This document shows, in pieces, positions 27,081-34,025 of a stretch of 64,000 bases of DNA. Each line of letters begins with the position of its first letter. The stretch's first letter is position 1. Origin of the DNA: Desulfosudis oleivorans Hxd3 (lineage in GTDB: Bacteria; Desulfobacterota; Desulfobacteria; Desulfobacterales; Desulfosudaceae); NCBI RefSeq assembly GCF_000018405.1, contig NC_009943.1, positions 2,421,001 through 2,485,000 on the forward strand, read 5' to 3'. Position numbers and translations under genes: made by a program. A model generated the notes under the pieces. The model saw only the letters and a program-made list of their open reading frames with translations, searched no databases and was not told the DNA's origin.

Positions 27081-27281
27081 TTAAGCCCTTACAACGTTCT
27101 TTGCGGCAGGCCCCCGGTCCGTGTCTTCAATCTCAAACGAGACCCTGTCCCCTTCAGAAAGCGTTTTGAATCCGGGCATTGTGATTGCGGAATAGTGAAC
27201 AAACACATCGTTGCTTTCGTCCACTTCGATAAAACCAAACCCCTTTTTCTCATTAAACCACTTTACAATACCGTCAGCCAA
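27081..27281 (-). CDS. Cold-shock domain protein (CspA family)
   Basis: This is a single-stranded nucleic-acid binding protein of 66 residues, probably an RNA chaperone. The OB fold has RNP1 (KGFGFIEV) and RNP2 (DVFVHYSAI), and starts [17 protein letters not shown]. The start is a TTG at 27281, read as Met, because AAGGAGG sits five bases upstream and the Csp fold begins directly after it. A longer open frame to 27323 would put non-conserved residues in front. The leader upstream is AT-rich with a possible promoter at 27386-27414, leaving about 100 bases of untranslated RNA, as is common for csp genes. Confidence 0.9.
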   Translation of the reverse strand: MADGIVKWFNEKKGFGFIEVDESNDVFVHYSAITMPGFKTLSEGDRVSFEIEDTDRGPAAKNVVRA

Positions 27282-27385
27282 ACCGACCTCCTTACACAAA
27301 AAAATTCCTGTTTGCGCCAGCACATTCCTGTCTTGGCGCCCCCCACGCCACCGCCGATTGCATCGGCAGTATATATATAGGGATT

Positions 27386-27414
27386 GCTATATAATATGAA
27401 AAACCAAAAATCAA
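27386..27414 (-). promoter_or_regulatory. Candidate promoter of the cold-shock gene
   Basis: On the minus strand TTGATT (27409-27414) is separated by 17 bases from TATAGC (27386-27391), in an AT-rich stretch. Other -10 registers in the same TA-rich run are possible. Confidence 0.35.
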
Positions 27415-27469
27415 CACTTTTTACAACATTTGATGATGGTGATACCAGTGAACATGGTGTACGGTTCCG

Positions 27470-28198
27470 TTAAGTGTGTTTGTGGGGCCGGTCCCCCAGC
27501 ACATGGGCATGTTCATGACGATGAATATGAATGCGGGTATCGGGAAGCAATCTTCCCGACTCCAGGGTATAAAGGGTGGTTGTGGCGGAGAGCAGAAAAT
27601 CAAGATCGTGCGAGATGATCATGTAGGGCAGGCCACAGGCCGGAAGATAACGATAAATAACGGCTCGTGTTTTTTCGTCAAGCCCGGTAAGGGGTTCGTC
27701 CAGAAGCAATACGCGGGGTTCCATGGCCAGCACGGCAGCCAGGGCCACCAGGCGTTTCTCGCCGCCGGACAATTGATAGGTGATCCGGTCCTCATATCCG
27801 TCAAGTCCCAGGGATAAAAGCATGTCACGGGAAATTTGAGCGGCCTCCCGGCGTGAGCGGCCCATGTTCAAGGGGCCGAAAGCCACATCCTCCAGCACGG
27901 TGGGGCAGAAGAGCTGATCGTCCGAATCCTGAAACAGCAGCCCGATTCTGCGGCGGACCGCCACAAAATCCCGCTCCTTTTGAACCGGTTTGCCGAAAAT
28001 CCGAATGGTGCCGGCCTGGGGTTTGATCAGGCCCATGATCAGGTGAAAAAGGGTGGTCTTTCCACTGCCGTTGGGCGCCAGCAAACCGATGCGGTCCCGG
28101 GCTGAAAAGGTGAAGTCCACCTCCTTGAGAACCGGGTGGCCGTCAGGGTAGGCAAAACAGACACCTGAAAATTCAATCAGTGGCTCATGCTCATCCAT
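27470..28198 (-). CDS. nikO: Nickel/cobalt ECF transporter ATP-binding subunit (NikO/CbiO)
   Basis: This ATPase of ~242 residues powers the nickel ECF transporter. Walker A is APNGSGKTTLFHL, the signature QLSGGEKRLVALAAVLAMEP, Walker B VLLLDEPLTGLD, and the switch His is in MIISHDLDFLL. The C-terminus is unusually His-rich (DTRIHIHRHEHAHVLGDRPH), which could bind nickel. The start at 28198 overlaps the end of nikQ by 8 bases and follows GGAG. It is the last gene of nikKMLQO. Specificity for nickel rather than cobalt is inferred from NikK and NikL in the operon. Confidence 0.9.
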   Translation of the reverse strand: MDEHEPLIEFSGVCFAYPDGHPVLKEVDFTFSARDRIGLLAPNGSGKTTLFHLIMGLIKPQAGTIRIFGKPVQKERDFVAVRRRIGLLFQDSDDQLFCPTVLEDVAFGPLNMGRSRREAAQISRDMLLSLGLDGYEDRITYQLSGGEKRLVALAAVLAMEPRVLLLDEPLTGLDEKTRAVIYRYLPACGLPYMIISHDLDFLLSATTTLYTLESGRLLPDTRIHIHRHEHAHVLGDRPHKHT

Positions 28199-28949
28199 TT
28201 CCGTAGATCTCCAGAAGCGCAATACAGACGATTATTCCCCCCATCACTCCGGCAAACACCCAGCTTCCCCGGGAAAACGGCAGGCGGCTGAGTGTATAGA
28301 ATTTCCCCTTAAACCCCCGGCATTGCATGGCCCCGTACACCCGCTCGGCCCTTTCCGATGCTTTAACAAAGAGCATTCCCACAATATATGCGTAGGTCTT
28401 GTAAGCATGCAGGGAGGTGCGCGGCATAAAACCCCTTATTTTAACGGCCCGAATGATCCGCCCGTACTCCGTTTCAATAACAAATATATAGCGGTAGGTC
28501 ATCAGCAGCAGGTTCACCAGTTTGTCCGGCAGCCCCAGCCGGCCCAGGGCATGGCCCATGGTGACAAAGGACATGGTGGCAACCAGGGCCACCATGCCAA
28601 GAATGATGGCATTGGATTTGAGGGTCAGCAGGGCGGCAAACGCCACCCCCTGGCGGGTGACGGCCAGGCCGGCCACATGAAAAAGCGGATCACCGTCATG
28701 GGTAAAGGGCAGTACCAGCCAGAAAAAAAGGATAAAAATATTCACCACCGCGACGCGTCGAATCAGCAGGCCGGGGTTAAGCCGGGCCGCCCCCGTCATG
28801 AGGGCCGAAAACAGCAGAGCGAAAACAACGGGAGGAAAAGAGACACACACCGCCACGGCAACAGAATAGACCAGGGCGCACACAATGCGGATTCGGGGCT
28901 CCATGCGGTGGAAAAAGGAGGTGCCGGCGGCAAAGGGTTCGCTGATCAT
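28191..28949 (-). CDS. nikQ: Nickel/cobalt ECF transporter transmembrane subunit (NikQ/CbiQ)
   Basis: This is the energy-coupling T-component, ~252 residues with about five to six membrane segments. The hallmark cytoplasmic motifs that contact the ATPase are present as A-R-G and related (IIRAVKIRGFMPR, then RAERVYGAMQCRGFKG). It begins MISEPFAAGTSFFHRMEPRIRI. The start at 28949 is chosen because AAAAGGAT lies upstream and it leaves a 7-base gap to nikL; the longer frame from 28994 would overlap nikL. Its stop overlaps nikO. Confidence 0.9.
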   Translation of the reverse strand: MISEPFAAGTSFFHRMEPRIRIVCALVYSVAVAVCVSFPPVVFALLFSALMTGAARLNPGLLIRRVAVVNIFILFFWLVLPFTHDGDPLFHVAGLAVTRQGVAFAALLTLKSNAIILGMVALVATMSFVTMGHALGRLGLPDKLVNLLLMTYRYIFVIETEYGRIIRAVKIRGFMPRTSLHAYKTYAYIVGMLFVKASERAERVYGAMQCRGFKGKFYTLSRLPFSRGSWVFAGVMGGIIVCIALLEIYGNG

Positions 28950-28956
28950 CCGTTTC

Positions 28957-29655
28957 TTATCCTTTTCTGCCCCGGCTGTAGGCATAGGCGGCAATGCCCG
29001 CCAGGCCGAGGATATACCCGATGCCGGCCACCACGTCGTCCACGCCCACGGCCATGGACTCCTGAATGGTCACCAGCATGTTCATTGCCGGTGACAGCTT
29101 CCGCTCAAGAGACCTTTCAACAATCCCCTCCACCTGGGCTTCGGTCAGGCAGGAAGAAGAAGACACCACCGATTCCGGGGTACCGGTTGCCGCGGCCGCC
29201 GGCGAAACGGTGCCGGCAGATTCGGCGTCGGCTTTCTCCTTCACCGGTAGGGAATCATCCGGCTCCGGCTTTTCGGCGCCCATGGCCCGTGCTACTTCTG
29301 GTTCTGTCAGGGTCCATGATGCCTGATGTCCCATTCCCGCGACAAGTGAAATCGTAACCGGACCCGGAGCGGGAATCTGCTCCAGGCCGAAGGAAAACAG
29401 ACCCTGTTCATCTGTTGTCCCCTTCAATAACTGCTTCCCGTCGGCGTCCGACACGATAATGTCGCCGACGGAAACCGGCCTGTCACCCGGGAACTTGCTC
29501 TGGGTCAGGACGGTGTTGCCGTCGATCCAGGCAAATACCATCACACGATGGGCGTGGGCCCGGTCCGGCCCCATCCCCAGCAGGCAAAGGACCAGGCCGG
29601 CCACGATGCCGAAAACGGCATGCCTTCCAACCGTAAAACCGATCACGCTTTTCAT
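28957..29655 (-). CDS. nikL: Nickel ECF transporter accessory subunit NikL (CbiL-like)
   Basis: The 232-residue protein has a signal peptide (ending RAHAHRV), an extracytoplasmic beta domain (VMVFAWIDGNTVLTQSKFPG, GTTDEQGLFSF), an Asp/Glu/Ala linker and one C-terminal membrane helix (~205-226). This matches NikL, which with NikK replaces NikN in one class of nickel ECF transporters and likely helps load metal into NikM. The His after the signal cleavage site may be a metal ligand. CGGAG precedes the ATG. It lies between nikM and nikQ. Confidence 0.82.
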   Translation of the reverse strand: MKSVIGFTVGRHAVFGIVAGLVLCLLGMGPDRAHAHRVMVFAWIDGNTVLTQSKFPGDRPVSVGDIIVSDADGKQLLKGTTDEQGLFSFGLEQIPAPGPVTISLVAGMGHQASWTLTEPEVARAMGAEKPEPDDSLPVKEKADAESAGTVSPAAAATGTPESVVSSSSCLTEAQVEGIVERSLERKLSPAMNMLVTIQESMAVGVDDVVAGIGYILGLAGIAAYAYSRGRKG

Positions 29656-29678
29656 AACGACTCCGATATGAATTGTTT

Positions 29679-30272
29679 TTATTCAAGCAGGTCCGGCTTG
29701 ACCTTTTTCAAAAAAAGAACCGCAAACCCTGTGATCAGGCCTTCCGCCACCATAACCGGCAGATGAGCGGTAACAATCAGCAGGGCCACTTCAAGGAACC
29801 GCTCCTCGGACCAGATCAGCACCACCGCGGCCAGAAACCCGCCGGTCAGCACCGCAACCATGCCGCACAAAAAGGCGCCGGCAAACACCAGAGAATCTCC
29901 TCTTCCGGCAAAGGGACGGAAAAGATAATAGCTCAACAGCGCCGGAACCGCCATGATCATCGTGTTGACCCCCAGCGTGGTGATGCCCCCGTACTGAAAC
30001 AGCACCGCCTGCAGCAGAATGGCGACAAAGATGGCGGGAAAGGCACTCCACCCCAGGATCAGACCGACCATGCCATTTAATATCAGGTGAACACTGGAAG
30101 GCCCCAGCGGCACATGGATCAGCGATGCCACGAAAAAGGCCGCCGACAGCATGCCGGTGCGGGGAATCTTTTCAGGGTCCAGTTTCCGGATTCCCACGGC
30201 AGTGCCGGCCAGGGCCACGGCCCCGCACCCGGCCAGCACCGGCCACGATAAAATACCTTCAGAAATATGCAC
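29679..30272 (-). CDS. nikM: Nickel ECF transporter substrate-binding membrane subunit (NikM/CbiM)
   Basis: This S-component captures the metal ion. The 197-residue protein begins M-H-I-S-E-G, where the N-terminal amine and His2 are metal ligands in this family; a second conserved His lies in VASLIHVPLGPSSVHLILNG. About six membrane segments follow. It starts with GTG at 30272 after AAAGGAAA, so the mature N-terminus is fixed by the conserved MHI sequence. It lies 23 bases after nikK and 23 before nikL. Confidence 0.92.
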   Translation of the reverse strand: MHISEGILSWPVLAGCGAVALAGTAVGIRKLDPEKIPRTGMLSAAFFVASLIHVPLGPSSVHLILNGMVGLILGWSAFPAIFVAILLQAVLFQYGGITTLGVNTMIMAVPALLSYYLFRPFAGRGDSLVFAGAFLCGMVAVLTGGFLAAVVLIWSEERFLEVALLIVTAHLPVMVAEGLITGFAVLFLKKVKPDLLE

Positions 30273-30295
30273 GACCGCTTTCCTTTAAATCAGGC

Positions 30296-31069
30296 TTACT
30301 GCCAGGAAGAAAATTCCACCCAGAGTACCGCGCCCAGCTCCACATCCTTTTTCTCGCCTTTGTGTTCCATCTGATAATCGGCGCTGTTCAACGCGGCAAA
30401 CCCCCACCAACCGGCAGCCGGTGCAGCATAGGTAAAAATACCGGCGCCATCGGCCTTGATGGTCTGGGTAATCATGTAGTCGGATGGCGCATGGGCCTTT
30501 TTATCCCGGTTGTAATACTCCACCTCCACCTCGGCATAGGGAACCGGCTTGCCGTCCAATTGCACAATACCCTGAAACACATTGCCTGCATAGAGACCAA
30601 AGGGTTTTGAGAGGGGCACAATCTCTGTTTTCAGGCCCACCGGTTCGTCCCACCCCTCATCATCTCCGAAGGCGGCCACCACCGTTTTGGTGTAATGGAT
30701 GATAAAACAGTCTTCAGCGGGCTCCCAGTATGGCACAGGCTCCATGCAGAAGGTGTAAAGGCCCGGGAACTTGACCGCGTAGGAAGTCTGCCACGCGGCA
30801 TGGTCCATGACGTTCATCTCTTTGAGGGTCTCCTTCAGGTCCGTCTGCTTGCCGCCGGCCACCACGAAAAACGTTGCCGGTTTGTCCAGAGGCATGCCGA
30901 TCATCTCAAAGGGGTGGGAAAACGAAAGTGCAAGATTGACGGTTCTTGAGTCCGCCTGCATCACCATGGAGTCGGACGGGATCACCATACCGAAATGGGC
31001 CCCGGCGCGGGTTGAGATCAAAGAGACCAGGAACAGGGACAGGCAGACGGCAGTAACGCTTTTTCTCAT
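30296..31069 (-). CDS. nikK: Nickel ECF transporter accessory protein NikK (DUF4198)
   Basis: This is a periplasmic protein of 257 residues with a signal peptide ending RAGAHFG, so a His lies at the mature N-terminus, as in NikM. The DUF4198 domain covers the rest (NLALSFSHPFEMIGMPLD, GLYAGNVFQGIVQLDGKPVPYAEVEVEYY). NikK proteins accompany NikM and NikL and are thought to hand nickel to the membrane complex. The start at 31069 follows AAAGGAG; the frame extends to a GTG at 31099 that lies inside the upstream hairpin and is not a likely start. It is the first gene of the operon, so the leader hairpin acts on all five genes. Confidence 0.85.
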   Translation of the reverse strand: MRKSVTAVCLSLFLVSLISTRAGAHFGMVIPSDSMVMQADSRTVNLALSFSHPFEMIGMPLDKPATFFVVAGGKQTDLKETLKEMNVMDHAAWQTSYAVKFPGLYTFCMEPVPYWEPAEDCFIIHYTKTVVAAFGDDEGWDEPVGLKTEIVPLSKPFGLYAGNVFQGIVQLDGKPVPYAEVEVEYYNRDKKAHAPSDYMITQTIKADGAGIFTYAAPAAGWWGFAALNSADYQMEHKGEKKDVELGAVLWVEFSSWQ

Positions 31070-31088
31070 GATACGCTCCTTTGAAAAC

Positions 31089-31135
31089 AAAAAAGCCACG
31101 AACCGTGTATCTTCAGATACACATGCCTTCGTGGC
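31089..31135 (-). terminator. Terminator-like leader hairpin (attenuator) before nikK
   Basis: Outer arms GCCACGAA/TTCGTGGC and inner arms TGTATC/GATACA form one long hairpin on the minus strand, followed by six U and then, 9 bases on, by the nikK ribosome site. Any transcript entering nikK from upstream must read through it. It may also end glmM transcripts. Confidence 0.75.
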
Positions 31136-31200
31136 GAATGGTTAGAAAATTGTTTTATGGCTGCAATTTGATCGCGGGCTTCAGCCTGCATTGTTACGAC

Positions 31201-31229
31201 AACTTATCCCAGCAAAAAAAGCGTGTCAA
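31201..31229 (-). promoter_or_regulatory. Candidate sigma-70 promoter of nikKMLQO
   Basis: The minus strand shows a perfect -35 TTGACA (31224-31229), a 17-base spacer and a weak -10 TAAGTT (31201-31206). Transcription would start near 31193, giving a leader of about 125 bases that holds the hairpin at 31089-31135 and a smaller GC-rich stem at 31173-31188. Confidence 0.6.
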
Positions 31230-31251
31230 CAGAAAACCAGAGGTTCCTCCC

Positions 31252-32580
31252 TTATCCCAGGGCCTGCACAACTGCTTTGGCAATCTGCCCGGCGCATTGC
31301 CGGGTTTCGTCTTCCGAAGGGCCTTCCACCATGACCCGGCACATGGGCTGGGTGCCGGAATAACGGACCAGTACCCGCCCCTCCCGGCCAAGACGGGCCT
31401 CAACATCCCTGACGACCTGCCATACCTCAGGCACCGAGGCGAGGTCCGGTTTACGGGCCACTTTCACGTTGATCAGCACCTGGGGAAAAACATCCATGCA
31501 CGCGGCCAGCTCCGACAGGGGCTTGCCGGTATGGTTCATGATCCGGCAGAGCATCAGGGCCGTGAGCAGGCCGTCACCTGTTGTCTGGTAATCAGAAAAA
31601 ACGATGTGGCCCGAGTCCTCGCCACCCAGGGAGGCGCCCTTTTCCAGCATGGCCGCCGTCACATGGCGGTCCCCCACATCGGTGACCACGTGATAAATCC
31701 CCATATCCCGAAGCGCGCGGTTCAGGCCGATGTTGCTCATGACGGTGCTGACCACGGTATTGTTTTTCAGCAGGTTCTCGGATTTCATGAAACCGGCGCA
31801 GATGGCGATAATCCGGTCCCCGGTGACCGGCGCCCCGGTTTCATCCACGGCGATCAGCCGGTCGGCGTCACCGTCAAAGGCAAATCCGGCATCGGCACGG
31901 TATTTCACCACCTCGGCCCGAAGCGCTTCTGTGTGCTCGGAACCGCAGTTTTCGTTAATGTTCCGCCCGTCGGGATCAGCAGACAACAGGCGGGCATCGG
32001 GAAAAAGACGGGGGGCCACACGAGCAGCGGCGCCATTGGCGCAGTCTAATACCAGGGAGAGGGAGCCGACCGCGGTGATGTTGCTCAGGCATTCGACATA
32101 AGGTTCTTCGGCATCCATGAGATGAAAGACCCGGCCGGGCACCGGTGGATTGGCGGCCGCCATCGGCTCCGGGGAGAGAATCAACGCCTCCAGCTCGGCC
32201 TCCTGAACCGGGGAAAGCTTATGCCCTTTGTGGGAAAAAATCTTGATGCCGTTGTCGGTCCAGGGGTTGTGAGAGGCCGACACCATGATGCCGGCGCCGG
32301 CTTTCAGCATGGCGGTAAGGTAGGCCACCGCCGGGGTGGGAAGCACATCCACGCGGATTGCGTCCACGCCTGAAGCGCAGATACCAGCGCACAGGGCGCT
32401 TTCCAGCATGTCGCCGGAAAGCCGGGTGTCTTTACCCACCAGAATCCGGGGGGGGGATTGACCGTCTGCCGTCATGAACCGGGCCACGGCCCTGCCCACG
32501 GCCATGGCTGTTTCCGGTGTCATGGGCCAGGAGTTGGCAGCGCCTCGAATGCCGTCGGTGCCAAAAAGCCGCGCCGTCAC
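31252..32580 (-). CDS. glmM: Phosphoglucosamine mutase
   Basis: This enzyme converts glucosamine-6-phosphate to glucosamine-1-phosphate for peptidoglycan and LPS synthesis. The 442-residue protein has all four family motifs: LFGTDGIRG at the start, the phosphoserine loop VSASHNPWTDNGIKIF, the metal loop FDGDADRLIAVDE, and the C-terminal phosphate site VRYSGTQPMCRVM. It starts with GTG, overlapping the stop of the upstream beta-helix gene in a GTGA junction, so translation is coupled. GlmM makes the substrate for GlmU, which fits the upstream gene. Confidence 0.94.
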   Translation of the reverse strand: MTARLFGTDGIRGAANSWPMTPETAMAVGRAVARFMTADGQSPPRILVGKDTRLSGDMLESALCAGICASGVDAIRVDVLPTPAVAYLTAMLKAGAGIMVSASHNPWTDNGIKIFSHKGHKLSPVQEAELEALILSPEPMAAANPPVPGRVFHLMDAEEPYVECLSNITAVGSLSLVLDCANGAAARVAPRLFPDARLLSADPDGRNINENCGSEHTEALRAEVVKYRADAGFAFDGDADRLIAVDETGAPVTGDRIIAICAGFMKSENLLKNNTVVSTVMSNIGLNRALRDMGIYHVVTDVGDRHVTAAMLEKGASLGGEDSGHIVFSDYQTTGDGLLTALMLCRIMNHTGKPLSELAACMDVFPQVLINVKVARKPDLASVPEVWQVVRDVEARLGREGRVLVRYSGTQPMCRVMVEGPSEDETRQCAGQIAKAVVQALG

Positions 32581-33860
32581 GCTTCCGGCTCCCCGGACCT
32601 GCCCATGAGCTCAAAAGAGGGCAGCACGTCTCCGGCCCGGTCCACCACGTTGTCCACCACAGACCGCAGCCATACAGTGCCGTTGGCGGCATCATGATAG
32701 TCTATGGCCTGCATCACCTTGATGTATTCCCTGTCGTGATCGTAGAGCACCGGTTCCATGCTCCTTAGAAAATCGTCCCGAATACTCTCATCTCCTCCCT
32801 CGTTCTTCAACAGGTAGTGCAGCAGTTCCACCAGGACATCTTTTTTCTCGTAGAACTCCTCTTTCTGGTACACAAGAGATGCCAGGGCACTGTCCCCCTT
32901 CTTGTTCTTGTAAATGGCAATGGACCGGGGCATGTTGTCACACAGTCTTTCAAACTGCCGGATTCGCTCCGTCACCCCGGCTTCCAGTTTTTCCATGGCG
33001 CCACTCACCAGGGCCTCGGGGAAATTCACCGGATCGGTGAACATGACCCGCACATACTCATACCAGCGCATCAAGGCGATGAGATTGGCGATGTAATTGA
33101 TATTGTTGGCCACAATCCGCCGGATGTTCAGATACACCCCGGACGTGTAGGGCATGCTGCCGCCTTTGAGCGCCTGCTCTACGATCAGCTTGCCGGTACC
33201 GGTTTCATCCTTCCGGCAGATGGTGCCGGCGGCCGTGACATTGCCGAAGGTCACGCTCAGCGGCCCCACGGCCCCGCCCTGCCCTCCCAGGAATACGGGC
33301 TTTTCCCGCAGCATCACGCCCCGGGGAACGTCACCGAAGAGCGACGGTGTGGCCTTGTCCTGATTGGGGGAATAGTTAAAATGAATAAATCCGCTGCCCA
33401 CCTCGCTGTGGTCCTTCGGGCCGGTGCCGCCGGCCATGAGACAGTCGCAAAAATTGATCAGGCTGCCCAGGGCGACAAAAGGGAACAGGATAGTCTGCTT
33501 GAGCCCCACACCGTGCCCGGTAACGGCATGCTCCTCGAGAATGGTCCCCTCCCGGAAATGACTGTTGGCCCCGGCTTTTGCGTGATTGAGAAAAACGGCC
33601 TTACTGAAAAAACCCGATTCAAGACGAACCCCGGGCCCCACCTGGCAGCTGTCAATGGTCACGGGCCCCTGGTACCCGATTACCGCATTCTTCCCGATAA
33701 AAGTCGACCGGCCGAATATCTTACACCCGGCATGAATCACCACTCCGGAGGCAGAAATGTTTTCAATGTCAATCTCCGGGTCGATTTCAATGCTGTGCGG
33801 TGCAGGAATGGCAACCCCCCTGTCCAAAAGCGCCTTGATGGTCTGATCCTGGAGGTCCAT
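32577..33860 (-). CDS. GlmU-like left-handed beta-helix protein
   Basis: The 427-residue protein has an N-terminal left-handed beta-helix of hexapeptide repeats (~25-235: VVIHAGCKIFGRSTFIGKNA, TIDSCQVGPGVRLESG) and a C-terminal helical domain (~240-427). There is no nucleotidyltransferase domain, so it cannot be a complete GlmU. It resembles proteins annotated as UDP-N-acetylglucosamine pyrophosphorylase-related. Because it is translationally coupled to glmM, a sugar-phosphate acetyl- or nucleotidyl-transfer step in amino-sugar metabolism is likely, but the reaction is unproven. GAGGAAA precedes the ATG. Confidence 0.7.
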   Translation of the reverse strand: MDLQDQTIKALLDRGVAIPAPHSIEIDPEIDIENISASGVVIHAGCKIFGRSTFIGKNAVIGYQGPVTIDSCQVGPGVRLESGFFSKAVFLNHAKAGANSHFREGTILEEHAVTGHGVGLKQTILFPFVALGSLINFCDCLMAGGTGPKDHSEVGSGFIHFNYSPNQDKATPSLFGDVPRGVMLREKPVFLGGQGGAVGPLSVTFGNVTAAGTICRKDETGTGKLIVEQALKGGSMPYTSGVYLNIRRIVANNINYIANLIALMRWYEYVRVMFTDPVNFPEALVSGAMEKLEAGVTERIRQFERLCDNMPRSIAIYKNKKGDSALASLVYQKEEFYEKKDVLVELLHYLLKNEGGDESIRDDFLRSMEPVLYDHDREYIKVMQAIDYHDAANGTVWLRSVVDNVVDRAGDVLPSFELMGRSGEPEA

Positions 33861-33940
33861 GTTTTTCCTCGCATGAAATTAAATTACGGTTTGTCTCGGC
33901 TTTGATGTTGCCGAAGCAGCATGTTCGTGATAATAGGGTA

Positions 33941-34007
33941 TTTACCGTGATTAATCAACCGTATCGTTGTTTATCACCGGTTTTGTCGCCTTTACCGTAA
34001 ATCAACC
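33941..34007. promoter_or_regulatory. Imperfect direct repeats in a divergent promoter region
   Basis: TTTACCGTGATTAATCAACC (33941-33960) recurs as TTTACCGTAAATCAACC (33991-34007). The starts are 50 bases apart, close to five helical turns. The repeats lie just upstream of the HD-GYP gene and may be an operator; the binding protein is unknown. Confidence 0.3.
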
Positions 34008-34025
34008 CTAACTTCGGAAAGCGCC

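Noticed and set aside
28323-29357. A long plus-strand frame across nikQ and nikL.
   Set aside because: It is antisense to the recognised nickel-transporter genes, has no family motif, and its composition is typical of shadow frames.
31089-31229. nikK leader considered as a known NiCo or cobalamin riboswitch.
   Set aside because: The leader is too short for a cobalamin riboswitch and I do not see the NiCo consensus; only a generic attenuator can be supported.
32817-33905. A 362-codon plus-strand frame opposite the GlmU-like gene.
   Set aside because: The opposite strand has clear hexapeptide repeats and a coupled junction with glmM; this frame is a shadow.
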